A stretch of 64,000 nt of DNA from the NCBI RefSeq assembly GCF_002786295.1, contig NZ_PGTC01000018.1, positions 478,497 to 542,496 of the forward strand. Direction: 5' to 3'. Each line of letters begins with the position of its first letter. Within the stretch, counting starts at the first letter, position 1. The position numbers were made by a program, and so were the translations under genes. This document shows, one piece after another, positions 44,746 to 53,458 of this stretch. The stretch comes from Pseudooceanicola marinus. GTDB taxonomy: Bacteria > Pseudomonadota > Alphaproteobacteria > Rhodobacterales > Rhodobacteraceae. The notes under the pieces are model-generated. The model was given only the letters and a program-made list of their open reading frames with translations, did not search any database and was not told the origin of the DNA.

Positions 44746-46266
44746 TCATTCCGCCGCCTCCTTCGCCATGCCGAATTCCTCCGGGAAGGCCTCCAGCGCG
44801 GACATCACCGGATAGGGGGTGAAGCCGCCGAGGGCGCAGAGGGAGCCATCCTTCATCGTCTCGCAGAGATCGGTCAGCAGCTCGACCGCCGCGCCGTCGC
44901 CCTGCTTGATCCGGTCCAGCGTCTCGACGCCGCGCACCGCGCCAATGCGGCAGGGCGTACACTTGCCACAGCTTTCCACGGCGCAGAATTCCATCGCGAA
45001 CCGCGCCATGCCCAGCATGTCGGCGCTGTCGTCGAAGACGACGACGCCCGCATGGCCGATCAGCCCGCCCTGGCCGTCGAATTCCTCGTAACCGAAGGGC
45101 GTGTCGAATTTCTCGCGCCCGAAATAGGCGCCCAGCGGGCCACCGATCTGCACCGCCTTCACCGGGCGGCCAGACGCGGTGCCACCGCCGATCTCCTCGA
45201 CCAGATCGCCCAGGGACATGCCGAAGGCGGTCTCGAACAACCCGCCGTGCTTCACGTTGCCCGCGATCTGCACGGGAATGGTGCCGCGCGACCGGCCCAG
45301 GCCGAAGTCCGCGAAATGCTGCGCGCCCTTCTCGAAGATCACCGGCACGGTCGCCAGGGAAATCACGTTGTTGACCACGGTGGGCTTGCCCAGGAAGCCC
45401 TCCAGCGCGGGCAGCGGCGGCTTGGCGCGGACCACGCCGCGCTTGCCTTCCAGCGAGTTCAGCAGGCTGGTTTCCTCGCCGCAGACATAGGCGCCCGCGC
45501 CCACACGGACCTCCATGTCGAAGGCGCGGCCCGATCCCAGCACGTCGTCGCCCAGCACACCCGCGGCGCGGGCCCGGATGATCGCCTCGCGCATCACCGC
45601 CACGGCGTCGGGATATTCGGACCGGGTGTAGACATAGCCCTTCGTCGCCCCGGTGCAGAGGCCGGCAATCGCCATGCCCTCGATCAGGCAGAAGGGGTCA
45701 CCTTCCATGATCATGCGATCGGCAAAGGTGCCGCTGTCGCCCTCGTCGGCATTGCAGACGATGTATTTCTGATCCGCATGGGCCATGCGAACAGTGTCCC
45801 ACTTGATCCCCGTCGGGAACCCCGCGCCGCCGCGCCCGCGCAGACCGGAGGTCTTCATCTCGTCGATGATCGCCTCGCCGGTCATGGTGGCGGCCCGGCG
45901 CAGGCCGGCGAGGCCGCCATGGGCCTCGTAGTCGGGCAGCGACAGCGGGTCGATCACGCCGCAGCGGGCAAAGGTCAGACGGGTCTGCCGGGCGAAGAAG
46001 GGGATCTCCTCGGTGGGCCCGAGGCTTTCGACCTCGCCCGCCAGGATGCCGGCCACGTCCTCGGGGGCCACGGGGCCCCAGGCCTCACGGCCCTGGCCGC
46101 GATCGATCTCCAGCAGGGGTTCCAGCCAGACCATGCCGCGCGATCCGACGCGGATTACCTCGGCCGTTTCGCCACGTGCCTCCAGCGCAGCGCTCAGCGC
46201 CGCCGCGACCTCTTCGGAGCCAAGCGCCTTGGCGGCGCTGTCCATCGACAGGTAGATCTTCATCAT
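44746..46266 (-). CDS. fdsB: Formate dehydrogenase beta subunit (FMN, NAD-binding)
   Basis: A 506-residue NuoF-like subunit that passes electrons to NAD+. An N-terminal thioredoxin-like domain precedes the NAD/FMN region (SGLRGRGGAGFPTGIKW, YIVCNADEGDSGTF, GAGAYVCGEETSL) and the 4Fe-4S motif ESCGKCTPCRIG. It overlaps fdsG by 4 bp. Confidence 0.97.
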   Translation of the reverse strand: MMKIYLSMDSAAKALGSEEVAAALSAALEARGETAEVIRVGSRGMVWLEPLLEIDRGQGREAWGPVAPEDVAGILAGEVESLGPTEEIPFFARQTRLTFARCGVIDPLSLPDYEAHGGLAGLRRAATMTGEAIIDEMKTSGLRGRGGAGFPTGIKWDTVRMAHADQKYIVCNADEGDSGTFADRMIMEGDPFCLIEGMAIAGLCTGATKGYVYTRSEYPDAVAVMREAIIRARAAGVLGDDVLGSGRAFDMEVRVGAGAYVCGEETSLLNSLEGKRGVVRAKPPLPALEGFLGKPTVVNNVISLATVPVIFEKGAQHFADFGLGRSRGTIPVQIAGNVKHGGLFETAFGMSLGDLVEEIGGGTASGRPVKAVQIGGPLGAYFGREKFDTPFGYEEFDGQGGLIGHAGVVVFDDSADMLGMARFAMEFCAVESCGKCTPCRIGAVRGVETLDRIKQGDGAAVELLTDLCETMKDGSLCALGGFTPYPVMSALEAFPEEFGMAKEAAE

Positions 46267-46754
46267 TCCGCTCCCTCGACAGCCGCCATCAGCCGCGCCT
46301 CGCTGGCGCGCCCCATCAGGGTTTCATCCAGCATCGCCGCCGGCGCGCAGGCGCAGAGGCCGAGGCAATAGACCGGCTCCACCGTCACGCGGCCATCGGC
46401 CGAGGTGCCGTGCCAGTCGAGGCCAAGCTGCGCCAGCAGCCGTTCGGCCATCGCCTCGCCGCCCATGGACTGACAGGCCTCGGCCCGGCAGATCTTCAGG
46501 ACGTGGCGCCCGGCGGGGGCCTTGCGGAAATCGTGGTAGAAGGAAATGACCCCGTGCACCTCGGCCCGGCCGAGGTTCAGCGCCGCCGCCAGCATCGGCA
46601 CCGCCGTTTCCGGAATATGGCCAAAGGCCGCCTGGATGTCGTGCAACATTGGCAGCAGGGGCCCTTCCAGGTGCAGATTGCGGTCGATCAGCGGCCGGAT
46701 CTCCTCCTCTCCGACCTCTGGCAGCGCCTGCGGCGCGCGTGGCTGCGGGTTCAT
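46263..46754 (-). CDS. fdsG: Formate dehydrogenase gamma subunit ([2Fe-2S])
   Basis: A 163-residue NuoE-like subunit with a thioredoxin-fold [2Fe-2S] site: C-x4-C (CRAEACQ) and C-x3-C (CLGLCAC). FGHIPETAVPMLA and GVISFYHDFR are typical. It is the first structural gene of the fds operon; a palindrome at 46835 lies about 80 bp upstream. Confidence 0.96.
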   Translation of the reverse strand: MNPQPRAPQALPEVGEEEIRPLIDRNLHLEGPLLPMLHDIQAAFGHIPETAVPMLAAALNLGRAEVHGVISFYHDFRKAPAGRHVLKICRAEACQSMGGEAMAERLLAQLGLDWHGTSADGRVTVEPVYCLGLCACAPAAMLDETLMGRASEARLMAAVEGAE

Positions 46755-46834
46755 GTTCGTCTCCCCTCGCTGGCTTGTCGGGGAGTCATGGCGAAAAGGC
46801 GATACAGGATCAATATCGCATTTCCGTCATTCGA

Positions 46835-46851
46835 TTGATAAAGCCTATCAA
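46835..46851. promoter_or_regulatory. Candidate LysR-type operator upstream of fdsG
   Basis: Inverted repeat TTGATA-AAGCC-TATCAA in an AT-richer patch between the LysR gene and fdsG, 81-97 bp upstream of fdsG. Confidence 0.6.
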
Positions 46852-46909
46852 CCTACGAAACCGCATCCACCGCAGCGCAGCGTGGCGGGGGGCCGGTGAC
46901 GCGGGGGGA

Positions 46910-47794
46910 TCAGGGCGCAGCCAGCTGCTCCGCCGTGTCCAGCAGGGCCTGCAGGACGGGGGTGTGCGGCTCCTGGTAGGGCGCGACCAGCCCGACGGCC
47001 GGGCCGGTGTCCCCCGGCGCCACCGGCACCGTCACCAGGTTGCGCCCCGACACCAGGAAGGCCGCCAGATCATCAGGCAGGACCGTGATCAGCCCGGCGC
47101 CCTCGACATGGCTGGCCAGTACCACGGTCGAATTGCTTTCCAGCCCCGCCCCCGGCGCCACCCCGGCCTCCAGGAAGGCGCGATTGATGATCCGGCGGTT
47201 CTGCATGTCAGGTGTCAGCAGGCACATGTCCTGTCCGGCGAAATCGGACCAGTCCAGCACCTCGCGCGCCGCCAGCGGGTGATCGGGCCGGCAGACCGCG
47301 GCATAGCGTTCGCGGTAGAGAAAGGCGGTCGACACATGGCCCAGCGGTTCATTGTCGAGATAGGAAATCCCCGCCTCGACCTCGAAATTCTCCAGCATCG
47401 ACAGGATCTCGGCCGAGTTGCGGCTGAGGATGGTGAACTCCACCCCGGGATGGCTGGCGCGGAACCCGGTGGCCAGGCGCGAGGCCCAGGTCAGCGCCGT
47501 GGGAATGACGGCGATGCGCAGGTGCCCCGCCAGCCCCTCGCGGGCGAAGCGCATTTCCTCGCGCAGGCGCCGGGCGTCACCGACGATCTGGCGCGCCCAG
47601 ACCAGCGCCCGCTGGCCCTCGGGCGTCAGCCCGCCGAAGCGGGATCCGCGCAGCACCAGCTTCACCCCCAGCTGATCCTCCAGCTGGCGGATGCCCGTCG
47701 ACAGGCTGGGCTGGGTGATGCCGAGGCTTTCGGCCGCACGACCGAAGTGCTGCTCGCGGGCCAGCGCCATGAACATTTCGAGTTTCCCGATCAT
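46910..47794 (-). CDS. LysR-family regulator, probably of the fds operon
   Basis: The start at 47794 (MIGKLEMFMALAREQ) follows a purine-rich GGGGGG and gives 294 residues. The N-terminal helix-turn-helix is QHFGRAAESLGITQPSLSTGIRQLEDQLG; the C-terminal half is a periplasmic-binding-protein-like effector domain. It lies directly upstream of fdsG in the same direction, the usual place of the formate dehydrogenase LysR regulator. Effector unknown. Confidence 0.92.
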   Translation of the reverse strand: MIGKLEMFMALAREQHFGRAAESLGITQPSLSTGIRQLEDQLGVKLVLRGSRFGGLTPEGQRALVWARQIVGDARRLREEMRFAREGLAGHLRIAVIPTALTWASRLATGFRASHPGVEFTILSRNSAEILSMLENFEVEAGISYLDNEPLGHVSTAFLYRERYAAVCRPDHPLAAREVLDWSDFAGQDMCLLTPDMQNRRIINRAFLEAGVAPGAGLESNSTVVLASHVEGAGLITVLPDDLAAFLVSGRNLVTVPVAPGDTGPAVGLVAPYQEPHTPVLQALLDTAEQLAAP

Positions 47795-48232
47795 CCCCCC
47801 CTTTTCCCCCGAAAAGCGCCCCTTGCCCAGCCCCCCACGCACCGTGCCGATTGCCCCGCGCACGCGCAGCCCAGAGCGCCTTCCATCGCCGCCCCGGCTG
47901 CCCCGGGTCTGAGCCGTGTCCCGGACCTCATCCAGCGGAGGATTTCAGCGGCCATGACGTGGAGCGATTGAGACGCCGCAGGCTCAAGCGGGGGCCAAGC
48001 CTGCTGCCTGGCCGTTCCTTGCCGCTTTCGCCGAGGGAGGTTCACCACACACACGCCGCCCCCACGAGCCCAATGCGGCAAGGGCTTTCAGCACATGAGG
48101 TAGGCGGACGGGCGCCGCGCCCTGCCCTCCCCTAACCGATGATACTGATTGTAGAAGCTAGCTCTCGACCGGCCTGACAATTGACAACGCTGATACCCGG
48201 CTCTACCTCCTTCTTTCTTCAAGGAGGCCATC
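47795..48232. other. 438-bp divergent intergenic region
   Basis: Between the LysR gene and ktrA. No gene is seen. TTGACA (48181-48186) with TACCTC 17 bp on is a weak promoter candidate for ktrA, but the same bases form the SD-sequestering hairpin described at 48206. Confidence 0.35.
48206..48227 (+). promoter_or_regulatory. Hairpin sequestering the ktrA Shine-Dalgarno
   Basis: CCTCCTT (48206-48212), loop CTTTCTTC, AAGGAGG (48221-48227): a perfect 7-bp stem that contains the whole Shine-Dalgarno sequence 5 nt before the ktrA ATG. Translational control is inferred. Confidence 0.6.
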
Positions 48233-48898
48233 ATGCCCAAACCGAAGTCTCGCAGTTTCGCTGTCATCGGCCTTGGAACCTTCGGCACAACCGTCGCCTC
48301 TGAATTGGCACGGTTCGGCAACCACGTGCTTGGCGTCGACCTGCAGGAACGTAACGTCTCACGTGTCGCTGACACGATTGCCGAAGCGGTGATCGCGGAT
48401 GGCCGCGACGAGCAGGCCCTGCGCGAGATCGGAGTCGGCAGCTACGATGTGGCCGTCGTCGCCATCGGCGAAGAACTCGACGCCAACATCCTGTGCACCA
48501 TGAATGTCAAGATGCTTGGCGTGCCCACGGTCCTGGTGAAGGCGATGAACCGCACGCACCATCGCATCCTGTCCAAGCTTGGTGCCGACCGGGTGATCCT
48601 GCCCGAACAGGAAATCGGTCGCCATATCGCCCAGATGCTGCACAATCCGCTGGTCCGCGATTACGTGAGCCTCGGCAACGGATTCCACGTCGTGGACTTC
48701 CGCGTGCCGCAAAGCCTTGACGGCACTCGAATGGACAAGATCGGCCTGTCCGAGAAATTCGATCTTCGGGCCTTGGGGCTCATGCGCGGCAGCGACTATG
48801 TGGACTGCCGGGATGCGGCGACCGAACTCAGGGCCGACGACAAGCTGCTGCTCCTCGGTCGCAGGGAAAACCTGCGCCGCTTCGCAGACGGGCTCTGA
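48233..48898 (+). CDS. ktrA: Potassium uptake regulatory subunit KtrA/TrkA-like
   Basis: A 221-residue RCK protein: Rossmann motif VIGLGTFGTTVASEL with acidic residue in VLGVDLQ, RCK-N domain, and a TrkA-C domain. The single RCK (not the double RCK of E. coli TrkA) points to the Ktr type. It gates the membrane subunit in response to nucleotides. It is 6 bp upstream of ktrB. Confidence 0.93.
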   Translation: MPKPKSRSFAVIGLGTFGTTVASELARFGNHVLGVDLQERNVSRVADTIAEAVIADGRDEQALREIGVGSYDVAVVAIGEELDANILCTMNVKMLGVPTVLVKAMNRTHHRILSKLGADRVILPEQEIGRHIAQMLHNPLVRDYVSLGNGFHVVDFRVPQSLDGTRMDKIGLSEKFDLRALGLMRGSDYVDCRDAATELRADDKLLLLGRRENLRRFADGL

Positions 48899-48904
48899 GC
48901 GCCG

Positions 48905-50245
48905 ATGCGGCCCTTATGGTCCAGGGGGGTATGGCGCATGCAGCTGCCCCCGCCCGCGCTCCTCGCCGGTCTCTACGCGGTGCTGATCGTCCTGGGGGGC
49001 GCTCTGCTGATGCTGCCCGCAGCGACGGCGCTGCCAATAACCTGGTCGGACGCGATCTTCACCGCCGCCTCCGCCGTGACTGTGACCGGCCTCGTGATTT
49101 CGGACACCGGCAGCCAGTTCACCCTGATCGGCCAGGGTATCATTATGCTGCTGATCCAGCTGGGCGGACTGGGATTGATGACCTTTGCCGTGCTGTTGCT
49201 TTCGATGCTGGGCCTTCCGGTGACCATCTCGCAGCGCATCTTCCTGCGCGAGGACCTCAACCAGACTTCGATCAGCGACCTGCTGGTCCTCGTCCGTGGG
49301 ATCCTTAAGACCGTGCTGGCCTGCGAACTTCTGGGCGTCACGCTGCTGTCCGGCGTGTTCGTGCCGGAATTCGGTTGGGCAGAGGGGCTGTGGCAGGCGC
49401 TTTTCCATACCGTCTCGGCGTTCAACAACGCGGGCTTTGCGCTCTTCCCCGACAGTTTGTCGCGCTATGTTGGCAACCCTATCGTCAACCTCACGATACC
49501 GGCGCTCTTCATCTTCGGCGGGCTGGGGTTCATCGTGGTGACCGAGGCGTACGGCAAGCGCAGCTGGAGGGCGTTCTCGCTGCATACAAAGCTCATGGTG
49601 GTCGGCACTCTGGCTCTGATCGTCTGGTCCGTGCTGACCTTCGCTGTGCTGGAATGGACCAACCCTGCGACGCTCGGCGGGCTTGCCAGTACCGGTGACA
49701 GGCTCTGGGCCAGTTGGTTCCAAGGGGTGACGACCCGAACCGCAGGCTTCAACACCGTCGACATCGGCGGCATCCATGACAGCACCTCCATGATGTTCAT
49801 GTCCCTCATGGTGATCGGTGGAGGCAGCACCTCGACGGCCGGAGGCATCAAGGTGACCACCTTCATCGTCCTTCTGCTGGCAACTGTCGCCTTCTTCCGG
49901 CGCAGTCAGCAGTTGCACGTTTTCGGGCGGAGTATCGGTGCCGAAGAGGTCATGAAGGTTCTCGCCCTGACCATGGTGAGCCTGATGACGGTACTGGTCG
50001 CGATTTTCCTCGTGACCCTGTCCCACGATGGGAACTTCATCGATCTTGCCTTCGAGGTGACCTCGGCCTTCGGTACGGTCGGATTGTCACGGGGGACCAC
50101 CGGAGAGCTGGACGGCTTCGGTCGCGCGGTGATCATCGCGGTGATGTTTGTCGGCAGGGTTGGCCCCCTGACCCTGGGTTTCTTCCTTGCAACACGATCC
50201 AAGCCACGAGTTGGGTACCCCGCGAGCAAAGTCTATCTCGGATAG
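48905..50245 (+). CDS. ktrB: Potassium uptake membrane subunit KtrB/TrkH-like
   Basis: A 446-residue SKT-superfamily K+ channel-like transporter with four pore repeats. Filter regions include AVTVTGLVISDTG, SAFNNAGFALF, TAGFNTVDIGG and SAFGTVGLSRG, with GGGSTSTAGGIK in the gating loop. It is stop-start spaced with ktrA and probably sodium-coupled. Confidence 0.95.
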   Translation: MRPLWSRGVWRMQLPPPALLAGLYAVLIVLGGALLMLPAATALPITWSDAIFTAASAVTVTGLVISDTGSQFTLIGQGIIMLLIQLGGLGLMTFAVLLLSMLGLPVTISQRIFLREDLNQTSISDLLVLVRGILKTVLACELLGVTLLSGVFVPEFGWAEGLWQALFHTVSAFNNAGFALFPDSLSRYVGNPIVNLTIPALFIFGGLGFIVVTEAYGKRSWRAFSLHTKLMVVGTLALIVWSVLTFAVLEWTNPATLGGLASTGDRLWASWFQGVTTRTAGFNTVDIGGIHDSTSMMFMSLMVIGGGSTSTAGGIKVTTFIVLLLATVAFFRRSQQLHVFGRSIGAEEVMKVLALTMVSLMTVLVAIFLVTLSHDGNFIDLAFEVTSAFGTVGLSRGTTGELDGFGRAVIIAVMFVGRVGPLTLGFFLATRSKPRVGYPASKVYLG

Positions 50246-50629
50246 TCCTGTGCAGGAGCTTTCTTGCACGGACCCTGACCGAGCCGCTCCTTTGTCGCGC
50301 CTTCGGCCACGAGCGCCCAGACGAACGAGGAGAGGAACTTCGAGCAATCATCTCCTGCGTTCATGGCAGTTTGCACCACCTGTCAAAGGTTCGCTACGCG
50401 CCCATGTCACCGGACGGCTTCCTAGCCGCCACGCAAACTGAGCGGAAGCGGCGAACGGCAGCTCCGTCCGCACAGCAGACGCCCGGGCACGGTGCAACGA
50501 AGGTCGGCTCGCGTAGAGCTTCTGCTCTTCCTCCGGCAGCTGACCCAGGCGTGTTCCGTTCCTGCGACTGCTTGCTCCCTCGAACTCTGCGAGTATCGGG
50601 GGTTTCACATCACGACGACGAAGGGCGCT
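50246..50629. other. 384-bp convergent intergenic region
   Basis: Between ktrB and sulfatase 1. No gene or clear terminator is seen; some short frames on the minus strand look like noise. It is the left border of the sulfated-glycan cluster. Confidence 0.4.
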
Positions 50630-52138
50630 TCAGTGTTCTGGGAGATCACCGATGCGAGCCATCCTGGCATCGAGCTTGGCGCGCATGGCGTCGAAGACAC
50701 CCGCGTGTTCGGGATCATCGGCAAGGTTCCAAAGCTCGTGCGGATCCTGCTCGCAGTCGAAGAGCTCCCACTCGGGCGGGGCGCCATTGTCCTTGGCCCC
50801 GTGCTGATCCAGGGCCTTGTTGTACCAGTAGATCAGCTTGTACCGCTGATCGCGGATGCCGTAGTGGGCCCAGGCCCCGTGGAAGGCATCGTTGTGCATC
50901 CAGTAGCGGTGATAGGCCAACTGGTCCCAATCATCGGGCGTCCTGCCCTCCAGAACCGCCCGCATCGAGCGGCCCTGCATGAAGCTCGGCTGGACCGCCC
51001 CTGCATAGTCCAGGAAGGTCTGAGCGAAATCGACGTTGCAGCAGATGTCCCGCGTGGTGGTACCGGCGGGGATCGCGGCAGGCAGACGCGCCAGGAAGGG
51101 CATCTGCAGGCTCTCCTCGTACATGAAACGCTTGTCGAACCAGCCGTGCTCGCCGAGGAAGAACCCTTGATCCGAGGTGTAGATCACCAAAGTGTTCTCG
51201 GCCAGGCCCAGCTCTTCCAGCGTGTCGAGGATCGAGCCCACGCCATCGTCGATGGCCTGCACCGTGCGCAGGTAGCGCTTCATGAAGCGCTGGTACTTGA
51301 ACTCCGCAAAGGCCTGCGGATCGTCGAAGCGGAAGCGCTCTCCGGTGGAGGCACAGATGACCTCGATACTCTCGCCCTCCTGCAGTTCGGGCACCCGACG
51401 CATGTTGAGGAAGTCGACCACGCGTTCGCCGGCCACCTCTGCCGGGCCGATCGGTTGCACCAGGTTGATGTCTTCCCACGTCAGGTCCGACTTGATGCGC
51501 ATCTTCGCCGCCGCCGCTGCCGCCGCACGGTTCCGGTAGTCGTCATTGAACGTCTCGGGCAGCGGCACGTCCTCGTCGGCCCATAGGGCATCGTGGCGAG
51601 GGTGCGGTTCGAAGGGGCGGTGCGGCGCCTTGTGATGACACATCAGGAAGAAGGGCTGATCCTTGTGGCGCCGGATGAAGTCGGTGGACATATCGGTGAT
51701 GATATCAGTGGCATAGCCCGGGATGCGACGGCGCCCCTCGGGGCCGATGAAGGCGGGGTCCCAGTATTCCCCCTGCCCCGGAACCACCTGCCATTCATCG
51801 AATCCGGTCGGCTCGTGAGCCGGCCCCTCGCCTAGGTGCCATTTGCCAAACATCCCCGTGGCATAGCCCGAGGTGGACAGAAGCTTGGCGACGTTCGGCA
51901 GGCGGTTGTCGAGGTCCGTGGTCAGCGTGGTGACGCAGTTCACGTGGTTGTAGGTGCCGGTCAGGATGGCGGCGCGCGAGGGTGTGCAGATCGAATTGGT
52001 CACGTAACACGCATCATGGCGCAGCCCTTCCGAGGCCAGGCGGTCAATATTGGGGGTCTGGTTGATACCCGCCCCATAGGCCGAAATTGCCCTCGCCGCG
52101 TGGTCATCGGACATGATGAAAATGATATTCGGGCGCAT
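50630..52138 (-). CDS. Type I sulfatase 1
   Basis: A 502-residue S1 arylsulfatase-family enzyme with no signal peptide, so probably cytoplasmic. Metal site: MSDDHAA. The formylglycine signature is C51-T-P-S-R (SICTPSRAAILTG). GMFGKWHLGEG supplies the Lys/His pair; HKAPHRPF and TSDQGFFLGEHG follow. The C-terminus (WELFDCEQDPHELWNL) is DUF4976-like. Maturation by the FGE encoded at 62026 is expected. It is transcribed alone, with a 23-bp operator 80 bp upstream. Confidence 0.95.
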   Translation of the reverse strand: MRPNIIFIMSDDHAARAISAYGAGINQTPNIDRLASEGLRHDACYVTNSICTPSRAAILTGTYNHVNCVTTLTTDLDNRLPNVAKLLSTSGYATGMFGKWHLGEGPAHEPTGFDEWQVVPGQGEYWDPAFIGPEGRRRIPGYATDIITDMSTDFIRRHKDQPFFLMCHHKAPHRPFEPHPRHDALWADEDVPLPETFNDDYRNRAAAAAAAKMRIKSDLTWEDINLVQPIGPAEVAGERVVDFLNMRRVPELQEGESIEVICASTGERFRFDDPQAFAEFKYQRFMKRYLRTVQAIDDGVGSILDTLEELGLAENTLVIYTSDQGFFLGEHGWFDKRFMYEESLQMPFLARLPAAIPAGTTTRDICCNVDFAQTFLDYAGAVQPSFMQGRSMRAVLEGRTPDDWDQLAYHRYWMHNDAFHGAWAHYGIRDQRYKLIYWYNKALDQHGAKDNGAPPEWELFDCEQDPHELWNLADDPEHAGVFDAMRAKLDARMARIGDLPEH

Positions 52139-52217
52139 GGGTCCTCTTTCGGCAGCTTGACTTCATCGCGCAGGCTAGAAGGATCCGAGTTGCAGTAAAA
52201 TTGCAAAGAAGCCGCAG

Positions 52218-52240
52218 AGCGATGCGTCAATTGGATCACT
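52218..52240 (-). promoter_or_regulatory. 23-bp operator, sulfatase 1 copy
   Basis: On the minus strand AGTGAT-N11-ATCGCT, 80 bp upstream of the sulfatase 1 start. It differs from the copy at 60115 at only three of 23 positions. Confidence 0.8.
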
Positions 52241-52310
52241 AAAGGTCAGACACAAGCCCTGGCAGCGGCACGACGTCTATCAGAGGCGGCATGGGCAAAC
52301 GCACAGGGCG

Positions 52311-53231
52311 TCACATCCATTCCCCATCCCGGAAGAGAGCGTCGGCATGGGCGATCAGCCCCTGCAAAGGTTCCCAGTCCTGCATCTCTTCGCGATACGC
52401 CAGCGAGGCGGTGGAGGTGCGGCTACGCAGATCCACCGGTACATTCCTCAGCCGTGAATTTCCCCGGGCGGCGATACCCGGCAAAACCGAGATAAAGTCT
52501 CCGCCCTGTAGGATCGTCAGAGCCGACATCAGGCTTTCACAGCTCACCGCAATGGTCGGCTCGGCTCCGGTTTTCTCGAAGAGGGCATTGCGAGCCGTTT
52601 CACCATAGATCGGCATTTCGCTGTAGATCACCCAAGAATAGTTGAGAAGCACATCCGTTGGCAGCAGCTCCCCTTCCTTCACTTGGTCGAAGATGGGATG
52701 ATCACAGCGCGCCACGACGTTGTCGACCACCTCAGCTACCGGGTGAAAGACCAAGCGCCGCGCCGCGCTCTCAATAGGCGGCTGGCCTGTAAAGAGCACG
52801 TCCAGCCGACCTTCGCTCAGATCGGAAAGAGACTGGGAATACCGTGAATTCTGCAGCTCGAACCGGATGTCTGGGAAGGCCTGGTGCATTGAAATCACCA
52901 GTTCAGGCAGCACCAGGGCCCGCCAGACCGGCCCGGCGCCGACACGCAGCACCGGCTTTTCCTGGACTGCATTGACCAGCAGTGATTGCTCGGAGATCGT
53001 CCACTGCCGCTGAAGGCGCATAGATTCCGACAGAACCCGCTCACCGAAGGGCGTCGGACGCACGCCGCGCGCATGTCGTTCCAGGATCGGCCGACCGAAA
53101 TAGGCCTCGAGCTGGGCGAGCGAGCGCGATAGGGCGCTTTGCGTGACATTCAGCCGTGCGGCAGCGCGCCTGAGGCTGCTTTCCTCGACGATCGCCTGCA
53201 GTCGGAAGAGATGGGTAACGATGTCGAGCAT
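52311..53231 (-). CDS. LysR-family regulator of the sulfated-glycan cluster
   Basis: A 306-residue LysR protein; the helix-turn-helix is SSLRRAAARLNVTQSALSRSLAQLE. The effector domain is standard length. It is divergent from the transporter operon, and an operator copy sits 10 bp upstream of its own start, which suggests autoregulation and control of the cluster. The operator has the LysR T-N11-A pattern. Effector unknown; the sulfated substrate or a breakdown product is the guess. Confidence 0.92.
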   Translation of the reverse strand: MLDIVTHLFRLQAIVEESSLRRAAARLNVTQSALSRSLAQLEAYFGRPILERHARGVRPTPFGERVLSESMRLQRQWTISEQSLLVNAVQEKPVLRVGAGPVWRALVLPELVISMHQAFPDIRFELQNSRYSQSLSDLSEGRLDVLFTGQPPIESAARRLVFHPVAEVVDNVVARCDHPIFDQVKEGELLPTDVLLNYSWVIYSEMPIYGETARNALFEKTGAEPTIAVSCESLMSALTILQGGDFISVLPGIAARGNSRLRNVPVDLRSRTSTASLAYREEMQDWEPLQGLIAHADALFRDGEWM

Positions 53232-53240
53232 TGGTGCCGA

Positions 53241-53263
53241 TGCGATGAGTTCAAGAGATCACT
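53241..53263 (-). promoter_or_regulatory. 23-bp operator, LysR/transporter copy
   Basis: On the minus strand AGTGAT-N11-ATCGCA, 16 of 23 positions equal to the sulfatase 1 copy. It lies between lysR and dppB-like genes, about 10 bp from lysR. Confidence 0.65.
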
Positions 53264-53458
53264 TGCGCCATTAATTTCATTTTTGGTTCTACCCCGCAAG
53301 TGCTAGGGCGTGCCAGGCTCTGAAGAACCGCGCCTTGCGGTGCCCTCTCGCAGGGCCGGTTCGCAGGCGCATTGGGAGGTTTGCGAGAGATCCCGCCGGC
53401 TCATCGGGCTGCCCTGCCCCGGGTATGACCGGCAACGGATCTCCGTGTCGGAGGAACT

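Noticed and set aside
44618..44749. 43-codon ORF between fdsB and fdsA
   Set aside because: It starts in the fdsB stop codon but spans the dispersed GAGTATTT element and has no ribosome-binding site or known counterpart.
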